Below are positions 1 through 5,071 of a stretch of 5,071 nt of DNA, piece after piece (within the stretch, counting starts at the first letter, position 1; each line of letters starts with the position of its first letter). The position numbers and the translations under genes are program-made. Under the pieces are notes generated by a model. It searched no databases. It saw only the letters and a program-made list of their open reading frames with translations, and was not told the origin of the DNA. Source of the stretch: Bacteroidota bacterium (GTDB lineage Bacteria > Bacteroidota > Bacteroidia > Flavobacteriales_F > PHOS-HE28); contig CAUJFM010000263.1 of assembly GCA_963169595.1 (NCBI GenBank), positions 1 through 5,071 of the forward strand, given 5' to 3'.

Positions 1-753
1 CACCTTGTTCACGTTCTGGCCACCGGCACCACCGCTGCGGAAGGTATCCCAGGTGATGTCCGCCGGGTTGATGTCGATCTCGATGCTCTCGTCCACCAAC
101 GGGTACACGTACACGCTCACGAAGCTGGTGTGGCGGCGCGCATTGCTGTCGAAGGGGCTGATACGCACCAGGCGGTGCACGCCGTTCTCGCCCTTCAGCA
201 TCCCGAAGGCGAACTCGCCATCCACCTCCAGCGTGGCCTGCTTGATGCCGGCCGCTTCACCGTCCTGGTAGTCGAGCACCTTCACGCTGTAGCCGTTCTT
301 CTCGGCCCACATGCGGTACATCCGCAGCAGCATCAACGCCCAGTCGTTGCTCTCGGTACCGCCCGCACCGCTGGTGATCTGCACCACGGCGCTCAGGGGG
401 TCCTCCTCGGCGCTGAGCATGTTCTTGAACTCGAGCTCCTCGAGGGCCTCTCCGGCCTTCTTGAACTGGGCGTCCAGCTCCTCCTCGCTCACCTCCTTGG
501 CCTTGAAGAACTCGTACACCACGCCCAGGTCGTCCACCTCGCGCCGCACGTCCTCGTAGAGGGCCACCCAGCGCTTCAGTTCGCGGATCTTGTTCATCAC
601 CTGCTGGGCCTTCTTCTGGTCGTTCCAGAAGTCGGGGTCCAGGGTGTACTTCTCCTCCTCCAGGATCCGGCCGCGCTTCTCCTCGATGTCCAGGTAGCCC
701 TTGAGCGCCTCCAGGCGTTCGTTGAGGGCGTCGATCTTGTCCGCGGTGATCAT
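1..753 (-). CDS. prfB: Peptide chain release factor 2 (RF2), C-terminus cut off by window edge
   Basis: RF2 reads the stop codons UGA and UAA in the ribosomal A site and triggers release of the finished protein. The 251 codons visible start at an ATG giving MITADKIDAL and are open to base 1. The RF2 stop-codon recognition tripeptide SPF is at residues 199-201 (RISPFDS). The catalytic GGQ is at 244-246 (GGAGGQNVNK), close to the cut. RF2s are usually about 365 residues, so roughly the last third lies off the left edge. The N-terminal half is acidic and helical, as expected for domain 1. Residues 18-22 (KGYLD) align with the E. coli frameshift site (RGYLD), but here the codons are AAG GGC TAC CTG GAC, with no in-frame TGA and no slippery CTT T. 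The gene therefore needs no +1 frameshift. It follows recX after 56 bases and has its own candidate -7 element. No Shine-Dalgarno is seen. Identification is very secure. Confidence 0.97.
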   Translation of the reverse strand, partial: MITADKIDALNERLEALKGYLDIEEKRGRILEEEKYTLDPDFWNDQKKAQQVMNKIRELKRWVALYEDVRREVDDLGVVYEFFKAKEVSEEELDAQFKKAGEALEELEFKNMLSAEEDPLSAVVQITSGAGGTESNDWALMLLRMYRMWAEKNGYSVKVLDYQDGEAAGIKQATLEVDGEFAFGMLKGENGVHRLVRISPFDSNARRHTSFVSVYVYPLVDESIEIDINPADITWDTFRSGGAGGQNVNKV

Positions 754-775
754 GCGTGGGCCGGCGTTGGGGCCG

Positions 776-783
776 CAAAAGTA
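776..783 (-). promoter_or_regulatory. Candidate Bacteroidota -7 promoter element for prfB
   Basis: The minus strand reads TACTTTTG, an exact match to the Bacteroidota -7 consensus TAnnTTTG, 22 bases before the prfB ATG in the recX-prfB gap. This would give a short leader of about 15 bases. No TTG lies 17-23 bases upstream; the nearest is only 13 bases away. The call therefore rests on the -7 element alone, in a GC-rich spacer where such an AT-rich octamer stands out. Read-through from recX is also possible. Confidence 0.45.
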
Positions 784-809
784 CCGCTCCGGCCGGCAAT
801 GGGGAACCC

Positions 810-1277
810 TCAGTCCCCGGCCGCGGCCCGCAGGGCCTTCTCCACAGCGTCCGCCGCATAGCCCCGGCCCAGGAAATAGCGCATCACCTTCTGGTACTTC
901 AGGCGCGGGTCGGGCTCGCGGGTGCGCTCCCACCGGCGGGCCACGGCAAGCATCAGACCGGCCTGGTACTCGTCCTGCTCAATGGCTCGGAGGCCGAGGC
1001 GGATGCAGGCCTCCGACACCTGTCGCTGCCGCAGGGCCTGCTCGATCCGGCGCAGCCCCCATCCCTTCTGCCTGAACTTGCTCACGGCGAAGTGCTCGGC
1101 GAAGCGGGCCTCGTTCAGGAAGCCCTCACCGATCAACTGGGCGATGATGGGTTCAATCTCCCGCGCAGGGACCTGCCAGGCGAACAGCTTATCGCGCACC
1201 TCCTGCTGGCAGCGCTCCTGCCGGGCGCAATAGGCGCGGGCCTTGGTGAGGGCTTCAGTAGTGGTGGGGCGCAACAT
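810..1277 (-). CDS. recX: Regulatory protein RecX
   Basis: RecX binds RecA filaments and modulates recombinase activity in the cytoplasm. The 155-residue product has the normal family length and an all-helical, Arg-rich composition made of three-helix repeats. Typical signatures are LTKARAYCARQERC near residues 10-23, the GFLNEARFAEHF block at 52-63, KGWGLRRIEQAL at 71-82, and a final repeat with RYFLGRGY near 133-140. The ATG at 1277 is chosen because it puts the conserved N-terminal helix about 9 residues in. The only longer option is a GTG at 1304 that adds MPWSGIFGP, which looks like read-through of intergenic sequence. With the chosen start the gene lies 33 bases after rng and ends 56 bases before prfB. 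No recA is in view, so its association with rng is positional only. The RecX family call is confident; the effect on RecA (inhibition or stimulation) cannot be read from the sequence. Confidence 0.88.
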   Translation of the reverse strand: MLRPTTTEALTKARAYCARQERCQQEVRDKLFAWQVPAREIEPIIAQLIGEGFLNEARFAEHFAVSKFRQKGWGLRRIEQALRQRQVSEACIRLGLRAIEQDEYQAGLMLAVARRWERTREPDPRLKYQKVMRYFLGRGYAADAVEKALRAAAGD

Positions 1278-1282
1278 GGGTC

Positions 1283-1290
1283 CGAAAATA
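1283..1290 (-). promoter_or_regulatory. Weak candidate -7 element before recX
   Basis: The minus strand reads TATTTTCG, one mismatch from TAnnTTTG, ending 5 bases before the recX ATG. If used, transcription would start at or almost at the start codon, giving a leaderless message. No -33 TTG is found at suitable spacing. Co-transcription with rng, whose stop is 33 bases before the recX start, is an equally good explanation. Confidence 0.2.
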
Positions 1291-1310
1291 CCGGACCAGG
1301 GCACCGGTCA

Positions 1311-2861
1311 TCACACCGGCACCTCGTTCTCCTGCCCGTCCTTCACGGCGAAGGAGAGCAGTTGCAGGGCGCCTTCCGGGCGCACCTTCACCCACTTCCG
1401 CCAGCGCAGCCACCATTTCTGCTGGATGCTGGGCAGCCCTCGGGTGAGGTAGGCGTGGATGAAGGGATGCACGCAGAGGGTGAGGCCGCTCATGTCCTTC
1501 TCGGTGAGGAGGTAGTTGAGCGCGTTCTCGATCTCGTCGATGATGAGGATGGCGGCCTGCACCTCACCGGTGCCCTTGCAGGTGGGGCAGGCCTCGGTGG
1601 TGTCGATCTCCGTTTCGGGCCGCACACGCTGGCGGGTGAGCTCGATGACGCCGAAGCGCGAGGGCGGCAGCACGTTGTGCTTCGCCTTGTCGTCGGCCAT
1701 GGCATCCTTCAGCGCCTTGTGCAGGATGCGCCGGTTCTCGGGCTCGTAGAGGTCGATGAAGTCGATGGCCACGATGCCCCCCATGTCGCGCAGGCGCAGC
1801 AGCCGCGCGATCTCCTGGGCGGCCTCCACGTTGATGTCCAGCGCGTTCTTCTCCTGGTCCTGGTTGCCTCCCTTGCGGCTGCCGCTATTCACGTCGATGA
1901 CGTGCATGGCCTCCGTCTTCTCGATGATGAGGTAGGCGCCGCTGGAGAGCATGACCTGCTTGCCGAAGGCCTGCTTGATCTGCTTGTTGACCCCGAAGTT
2001 GTCGAAGATGTCCAGCTTGCCCTTGTAGTGCTTCACGATCCCCTTCTTCTCCGGGGCCGTCCGCTCCAGGGTCTGGTAGATCTCCTCGGCGAGGAGCTCG
2101 TCATCCACATGGATGGCGGTGAAGTCCTTGTTGAGCACATCGCGCAGTACGGCGCTGGTGCGGTCGATCTCGCCGAGCACCTTCTTGGGCGGCTGGGCAT
2201 TGCGCAGGTTGCGGAACATCACGTCCCACCGCTGCAGCAGGGTGCGCAGGTCGGTCTCGAGGTCCTCGGTCCGCTTCTCGGCCGCGTTGGTGCGGATGAT
2301 CACCCCGAAGTTCTTCGGCTTGATGGCCGCCATCAGGTCCTTGAGGCGCCGGCGCTCGGTCTCGTCGGTGATGCGGCTGCTGATGCTGATCTTGTTGATG
2401 AAGGGCACCAGCACCATGTAACGTCCGGCCAGGGTCACCTCGGCGGTGAGGCGCGGGCCCTTGGTGGAGATGGGCTCCTTGGCGATCTGCACCAGGATGC
2501 TCTGGCTGGCGCTGACCACGTCGCCGAGCTTGCCCTCCTTGGGGATGTCGCCGTCGAGCTTCCAGTCATCGAGCAGACCGGAGTTGATGGTGCCCTGCAC
2601 GGCCCCCTTGGCGAACTTGAAGGAATTGCGGTACTGCGGCCCCAGGTCGAAGTAATGCAGGAAGGCATCCTTCTCGTGGCCCACATCCACGAACGCCGCG
2701 TTGAGACCGGGCGCGACCTTGCGCACCTTGGCCAGATGGATGTCGCCCACGGCGAACCCACGTTCGGTCCTTTCCCGGTGTAGTTCGGAGAGGACCTTGT
2801 CCTTCATCAGGGCAATGGCCACCTCGCCGGGACCTGAACGGATGATCAGGTCGATGTTCAC
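1311..2861 (-). CDS. rng: Ribonuclease G (RNase E/G family endoribonuclease)
   Basis: This is a single-strand-specific, 5'-end-sensing endoribonuclease that acts in rRNA maturation and mRNA decay in the cytoplasm. With the GTG start at 2861 it is 516 residues, the usual RNase G length, and it lacks the long disordered degradosome scaffold of RNase E. An S1 RNA-binding domain spans about residues 36-125 (GDIHLAKVRKVAPGLNAAFV near its start). The metal-binding catalytic aspartates sit in HVIDVNSG (D323) and GIVAIDFID (D367). The Zn-link CPTCKGTG has C425 and C428. The GTG at 2861 is preferred because it gives MNIDLIIRS, matching the usual Bacteroidota N-terminus. A further GTG at 2894 would add 11 residues (MPFISQYAAHR) of no evident family character. 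The gene lies 120 bases after the small ribosomal peptide gene, behind a strong hairpin, and 33 bases before recX. No Shine-Dalgarno is seen. Confidence 0.95.
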   Translation of the reverse strand: MNIDLIIRSGPGEVAIALMKDKVLSELHRERTERGFAVGDIHLAKVRKVAPGLNAAFVDVGHEKDAFLHYFDLGPQYRNSFKFAKGAVQGTINSGLLDDWKLDGDIPKEGKLGDVVSASQSILVQIAKEPISTKGPRLTAEVTLAGRYMVLVPFINKISISSRITDETERRRLKDLMAAIKPKNFGVIIRTNAAEKRTEDLETDLRTLLQRWDVMFRNLRNAQPPKKVLGEIDRTSAVLRDVLNKDFTAIHVDDELLAEEIYQTLERTAPEKKGIVKHYKGKLDIFDNFGVNKQIKQAFGKQVMLSSGAYLIIEKTEAMHVIDVNSGSRKGGNQDQEKNALDINVEAAQEIARLLRLRDMGGIVAIDFIDLYEPENRRILHKALKDAMADDKAKHNVLPPSRFGVIELTRQRVRPETEIDTTEACPTCKGTGEVQAAILIIDEIENALNYLLTEKDMSGLTLCVHPFIHAYLTRGLPSIQQKWWLRWRKWVKVRPEGALQLLSFAVKDGQENEVPV

Positions 2862-2924
2862 TCGATGTGCCGCGTATTGGGAAATGAAAGGCACCGCTTA
2901 CGGCGCCATGCATATAGCCGCAAG

Positions 2925-2953
2925 GGCCCCGAAGGCGGTATGCCTTCGGGGCC
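2925..2953 (-). terminator. Perfect 12-bp hairpin between small ribosomal gene and rng (terminator or attenuator)
   Basis: The arms GGCCCCGAAGGC (2925-2936) and GCCTTCGGGGCC (2942-2953) are exact reverse complements around a 5-base loop. Four more outer pairs are possible (GCCG 2917-2920 with CGGC 2960-2963) across a small internal loop. The hairpin begins 28 bases after the stop of the small ribosomal gene and ends 63 bases before the rng start. This placement suits termination of the HU operon or attenuation of rng. There is no U-tract on either strand, so it is not a textbook intrinsic terminator. It could equally be an RNA-processing or 3'-end-stabilising structure, or a target of RNase G itself. 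Confidence 0.5.
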
Positions 2954-2981
2954 ACGCAACGGCCAGGCGTTCGAAGAGACC

Positions 2982-3077
2982 TTACCGGTTCTTCTTCTTG
3001 TGCCTGTTCTTCCGCAAGCGCTTCTTGCGCTTGTGCGTGGCCATCTTGTGCCGCTTCCTCTTTTTACCGCAGGGCAT
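2982..3077 (-). CDS. Tiny basic ribosomal peptide, AURKAIP1/COX24 (mS38/bS22-like) family, 31 aa
   Basis: A 31-residue peptide runs from ATG (3077) to TAA (2982-2984). It contains 11 Lys, 7 Arg and 3 His, begins MPCGKKRKRHKM and continues with the KRKKRLRKNRHKK pattern typical of short Bacteroidota proteins annotated as AURKAIP1/COX24 domain-containing. That domain is the C-terminal piece of mitochondrial ribosomal protein mS38, and the mycobacterial small-subunit protein bS22 is comparable. By homology it is expected to bind 16S rRNA in the small ribosomal subunit; this role is inferred, not seen. It starts 3 bases after the stop of the TPR gene, so it is almost certainly translated from the HU-TPR message, and the strong hairpin follows it. 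An internal ATG at codon 12 is a less likely start because the family begins at MP-GKKRKRHKM. It is short enough to be missed by routine gene calling. Confidence 0.9.
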   Translation of the reverse strand: MPCGKKRKRHKMATHKRKKRLRKNRHKKKNR

Positions 3078-3080
3078 GGG

Positions 3081-3569
3081 TCAGTGTTGTTTGTTCTCCA
3101 GTTCGAGCAGGAAGCGGTCCACCCCGTTGATGATGGCCGTGTCCTGCGTCAGTGTACGATATTTCCTGAAGCACGCGATCGCTTGATCGGTGCTGTCCAG
3201 TGTAGCATAGGTGCGCCCCAGGTAGAACCAGACGTCGGGAAAGGCCTCGGCGTTCAGGTCCCGCACCTTCTTGAAGCGTTCGAGGGCTTTGTCGAACTGG
3301 CCGCTCTGAACGGAGAAGAGCCCCAGGTGCCAGTGGGCCTCGACGTTGTCGGGGTCCTCCTGCACGATCTCCCGCAGCATCATGATGCCGCGCATGGGTT
3401 CCTGCCCTTGCACCAGGGCCACCGCCTCGGCCAGCTTGGCCTGTGCGGGGGACATGGTGGGCGGTGTGGCCGCCTGCTTCCCGGAAGGTGTCCGGGGCAT
3501 CAATACCAAAAGAACGACGACCACCAACGCGCCTGCCAGGACCAATAGCTGTGGCTTCTTCAAGCCCAT
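3081..3569 (-). CDS. Membrane-anchored tetratricopeptide repeat protein
   Basis: This 162-residue protein has a short basic N-terminus (MGLKK), then one hydrophobic segment at about residues 8-24 (LLVLAGALVVVVLLVL). A Pro/Thr/Ser-rich linker (25-41) follows, then about three TPR-like helical hairpins: roughly 43-76, 77-110 (AHWHLGLFSVQSGQFDKALERF) and 111-144 (VWFYLGRTYATLDSTDQAIACF). The layout suggests a bitopic inner-membrane protein whose TPR domain faces the periplasm or the cytoplasm; the sequence does not settle the topology. No catalytic motif is present, so a scaffold or partner-binding role is the most that can be said. The ATG at 3569 overlaps the last base of the HU TGA stop (TGATG), which suggests translational coupling. 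A GTG one codon upstream is less likely. The small ribosomal gene follows after 3 bases. The partner is unknown. Confidence 0.85.
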   Translation of the reverse strand: MGLKKPQLLVLAGALVVVVLLVLMPRTPSGKQAATPPTMSPAQAKLAEAVALVQGQEPMRGIMMLREIVQEDPDNVEAHWHLGLFSVQSGQFDKALERFKKVRDLNAEAFPDVWFYLGRTYATLDSTDQAIACFRKYRTLTQDTAIINGVDRFLLELENKQH

Positions 3570-3865
3570 CACTGCTGGCCGCCGGTGGAGCGGTTCTTCA
3601 CCTTGTCCACGAACACGTCGGCCGGCTTGAAGGCAGGCACGTCATGCGCGGGGATGATGATGGTGGTGTTCTTCGCGAGGATGCGGCCGGTCTTCTGTGC
3701 CCGGTGCTTCACCACGAAGCTCCCGAACCCACGAAGGTGCACGTCCTCCCCCTTCTCCAAGCTGTTCTTCACCTCCTCCATGAAAGCCTCCACGGTCGTC
3801 AAAACCACCTGGCGTTCCACTCCGGTGCGCTTGGCAATGATGCTGACCAGTTCTGCCTTCGTCAT
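3569..3865 (-). CDS. HU/IHF-family nucleoid DNA-binding protein
   Basis: A small histone-like protein, acting as a dimer, that binds and bends DNA. The 98-residue product has the two N-terminal dimerisation helices (MTKAELVSIIAKRTG onward), the family signature GFGSF at 47-50 followed by VVKHRAQKTGR, a beta-arm (about 51-75), and the closing PAHDVPAFKP segment common in Bacteroidota HUs. A short C-terminal tail is rich in Gly and Gln. Residue 63, the arm-tip proline that intercalates into DNA in E. coli HU, is Leu here (GRILAKN instead of GRNPQTG). The ATG at 3865 gives the canonical MTKAEL start; the same frame stays open 19 codons further upstream, but that stretch crosses the promoter. It is the first gene of a leftward operon with the TPR protein and the small ribosomal peptide, and it is divergent from mutY. 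Which HU/IHF paralogue it is cannot be told from the sequence. Confidence 0.95.
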   Translation of the reverse strand: MTKAELVSIIAKRTGVERQVVLTTVEAFMEEVKNSLEKGEDVHLRGFGSFVVKHRAQKTGRILAKNTTIIIPAHDVPAFKPADVFVDKVKNRSTGGQQ

Positions 3866-3887
3866 ACCCTTCTTCGGTTTGGGGCGG

Positions 3888-3917
3888 CAAAGATAGCCGA
3901 TCCGGTGGATCGTACAA
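3888..3917 (-). promoter_or_regulatory. Promoter of the HU-TPR-ribosomal peptide operon
   Basis: The minus strand shows TTG at 3917-3915, a 19-base spacer, then TATCTTTG at 3895-3888. This matches the Bacteroidota promoter pattern (TTG at -33, TAnnTTTG at -7) with a normal spacing. Transcription would start near 3880-3884, giving a leader of about 15-19 bases before the HU ATG at 3865. It is the best-formed promoter in the window. The 15-bp palindrome 3898-3912 lies wholly within its spacer. Confidence 0.72.
3898..3912. repeat. 15-bp palindrome between divergent HU and mutY promoters, possible operator
   Basis: CGATCC (3898-3903) and GGATCG (3907-3912) are exact inverted copies around GGT. 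The element lies between the two outward-facing -7 elements, 2 bases from the HU one and 7 from the mutY one. A dimeric regulator bound here could block both promoters. No regulator is known to me for this site, and the arms are short enough that chance remains plausible. Confidence 0.35.
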
Positions 3918-3919
3918 CC

Positions 3920-3927
3920 CATCTTTG
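3920..3927 (+). promoter_or_regulatory. Candidate -7 element for mutY
   Basis: CATCTTTG differs from TAnnTTTG only at the first base and ends 7 bases before the mutY ATG, so the transcript would have almost no leader. No TTG is found 17-23 bases upstream. The position between divergent genes requires a rightward promoter somewhere in these 69 bases, and this is the only good candidate. Confidence 0.45.
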
Positions 3928-3934
3928 CCCCTGT

Positions 3935-4999
3935 ATGTCAACACGTTCATGGTTCAGCCGGGCCTTGCTGCCCTGGTACCGCGAGCACCAGCGCCCCCTT
4001 CCCTGGCGATCGGACCCGCAGCCTTACACCATCTGGCTCAGTGAGGTGATCCTGCAGCAGACCCGGGTGGATCAGGGCACGGCCTACTGGCACCGCTTCG
4101 TGGAACGCTTCCCCACGGTGGAGCACCTGGCAGAGGCCTCAGAGGATGAGGTCTTACGCCTGTGGCAAGGATTGGGCTACTACAGCCGGGCCCGCAACCT
4201 GCGCACCGCCGCCCAGCAGGTGGTGCAGGCGCACGGGGGCCGCTTCCCCGCCGACCATGCCGCGCTGCGGGGGCTCAAGGGCGTGGGCGATTACACCGCC
4301 TCGGCCATCGCCAGCATCTGCTTCGGGATCCCCGAGCCGGTGGTGGACGGCAATGTGTACCGTGTGCTGGCCCGGGTCTTCGGCATCGCCACGCCGATCG
4401 ACAGCACCGCCGGGCGGAAGGAGTTCCGGGTGTTGGCCGGCGAACTGATCCCACCCCAACACCCCGGCGACCACAACCAGGCCGTGATGGAGCTGGGCGC
4501 CACCATATGCACCCCCAGGAATCCGCGCTGCGGCGAGTGCCCGCTGGCAGCCAGGTGCATCGCCCGGGCGGAAGGCCGCATCACCGAGCTGCCGGTGAAG
4601 GTCGGGAAGACCAAGGTCCGCACGCGGCATTTCAACTACCTGCTCATCGAGACGAAAGGCGGACTCTACCTGCGGAAGCGGGCCGGCAAGGACATCTGGC
4701 AGGGGCTGTGGGAGCTGCCGATGATCGAAACGGAAAAGGCCATGACCGCCCGCAGCTTCCCGGCCGCTCTGCGGAAGATGCATGGCACGGGCTGGACCAT
4801 CCTTGGGCTCGAGGGTCCGGTGAAACATGTGCTCAGCCACCAGGTGATCCAAGCAATGTTCTGGAAGGCAGCGCCGCCAAAAGGCCTCAGGCCCCCAGCG
4901 GACTGGACCTTGGTGAGCCGGGCCAAGCTGGACCTCCACGGGCTGCCCCGGCTGGTGGAGCGCCACCTGGCGAAATGGGCGGAGGCCGGGTGGCCCTGA
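3935..4999 (+). CDS. mutY: Adenine DNA glycosylase MutY
   Basis: MutY removes adenine mispaired with 8-oxoguanine, the step in base excision repair that prevents G:C to T:A changes. The protein is complete at 354 residues (E. coli MutY has 350). The helix-hairpin-helix glycosylase domain covers about 1-215. The catalytic Glu is E37 (WLSEVILQQTRV), the HhH loop is LKGVGDYTA (114-122), and the catalytic Asp is D138 (PVVDGNVYRV). Four [4Fe-4S] cysteines at 192, 199, 202 and 208 have the family spacing C-X6-C-X2-C-X5-C. The C-terminal NUDIX-like domain that recognises 8-oxoG covers about 225-354, with WQGLWELP and a KHVLSHQ loop (S301, H302) in place of the usual FSH. The ATG at 3935 is chosen because it gives the standard length and puts E37 and D138 at the E. 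coli numbers. The frame is open far upstream, but only antisense to HU. It is divergent from HU, and ssb follows after 37 bases. Confidence 0.97.
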   Translation: MSTRSWFSRALLPWYREHQRPLPWRSDPQPYTIWLSEVILQQTRVDQGTAYWHRFVERFPTVEHLAEASEDEVLRLWQGLGYYSRARNLRTAAQQVVQAHGGRFPADHAALRGLKGVGDYTASAIASICFGIPEPVVDGNVYRVLARVFGIATPIDSTAGRKEFRVLAGELIPPQHPGDHNQAVMELGATICTPRNPRCGECPLAARCIARAEGRITELPVKVGKTKVRTRHFNYLLIETKGGLYLRKRAGKDIWQGLWELPMIETEKAMTARSFPAALRKMHGTGWTILGLEGPVKHVLSHQVIQAMFWKAAPPKGLRPPADWTLVSRAKLDLHGLPRLVERHLAKWAEAGWP

Positions 5000-5008
5000 A
5001 CGAAGTCC

Positions 5009-5016
5009 TATCTTCG
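5009..5016 (+). promoter_or_regulatory. Candidate -7 element for ssb
   Basis: TATCTTCG lies in the 37-base mutY-ssb gap, one mismatch from TAnnTTTG, and ends 20 bases before the ssb ATG. No -33 TTG is seen. It could give ssb its own promoter, in addition to read-through from mutY, which would fit a protein needed in much larger amounts than MutY. Confidence 0.35.
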
Positions 5017-5036
5017 TCCTTCCTTCACGAAAAGTC

Positions 5037-5071
5037 ATGGCCGGAGTCAACAAAGTGATCCTGATCGGCAA
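5037..5071 (+). CDS. ssb: Single-stranded DNA-binding protein SSB, first 11 codons only
   Basis: SSB coats single-stranded DNA during replication, recombination and repair. Only the start is present: MAGVNKVILIG, followed by the first two bases of codon 12. This matches the very conserved opening of bacterial SSBs (M-G-NKVILIGNLG), the first strand of the OB fold. It begins 37 bases after the mutY stop, on the same strand. The preceding bases (CACGAAAAGTC) are A-rich with no Shine-Dalgarno. The identity rests on a short but distinctive N-terminus; the rest lies beyond the right edge. Confidence 0.85.
   Translation, partial: MAGVNKVILIG

Noticed and set aside
784..825. Possible terminator after recX (GGGGA...TCCCC on the minus strand)
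   Set aside because: The stem is 5 bp, overlaps the recX stop codon region and has no adjacent T-run. The nearby TTTT is better explained as part of the prfB -7 element.
130..861. Plus-strand 243-codon open frame opposite prfB
   Set aside because: It lies opposite clear RF2 coding sequence with SPF and GGQ motifs. The predicted protein is low-complexity Leu/His/Val and looks like a shadow frame.
1304..1319. Short inverted repeat CCGGT...ACCGG around the rng stop
   Set aside because: The arms are only 5 bp with a 6-base loop and no U-tract, and the sequence continues closely into recX. Too weak to call a terminator.
756..2783. A 675-codon open frame on the plus strand across recX and rng
   Set aside because: It is antisense to two well-supported genes. 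In GC-rich DNA the opposite strand often stays open, and the translation is a Leu/Gly/His-rich string with no family character.
2861..2894. Longer RNase G start at GTG 2894
   Set aside because: It adds 11 residues without family resemblance. The GTG at 2861 gives the expected MNIDLIIRS N-terminus.
3443..3934. 164-codon upstream extension of the mutY frame
   Set aside because: It runs antisense through the HU and TPR genes and across the divergent promoters. The ATG at 3935 gives the standard MutY length and the E. coli residue numbering for E37 and D138.

Overview
The window is ordinary chromosomal housekeeping DNA from a GC-rich member of the Bacteroidota, possibly a high-GC Flavobacteriales-like lineage (this rank is inference). 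Three things point to this. Several starts are preceded by the Bacteroidota -7 promoter element TAnnTTTG or a one-mismatch form. There are no convincing Shine-Dalgarno sequences. The protein signatures are Bacteroidota-type: a 31-residue AURKAIP1/COX24-type ribosomal peptide, an HU with a PAHDVPAFKP segment, and an RNase G beginning MNIDLIIRS.

The left part (1-2861) is read leftwards. It holds rng (RNase G), then recX, then prfB, which runs off the left edge. Gaps are 33 and 56 bases. The codons where most prfB genes carry a programmed frameshift are here a plain in-frame run, so RF2 autoregulation by frameshifting appears to be absent.

The middle part (2862-3865) is also read leftwards. It is a tight three-gene unit: HU-family DNA-binding protein, a membrane-anchored TPR protein whose start overlaps the HU stop, and 3 bases later a 31-codon, extremely basic small-subunit ribosomal peptide gene. 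A 120-base leader with a perfect 12-bp hairpin separates this unit from rng.

The right part (3866-5071) is read rightwards. A 69-base divergent promoter region, with a 15-bp palindrome between the two -7 elements, leads to mutY (adenine DNA glycosylase, complete). The first 11 codons of ssb follow.

The products belong to DNA maintenance (HU, MutY, SSB, RecX), RNA processing (RNase G) and translation (RF2, small ribosomal peptide). I found no mobile elements, CRISPR arrays, tRNA or rRNA genes, and no evidence of an undescribed multi-gene system. The points most worth a second look are the tiny ribosomal gene, the lost RF2 frameshift site, the hairpin before rng, the palindrome between the divergent promoters, and the Leu at the HU arm tip.
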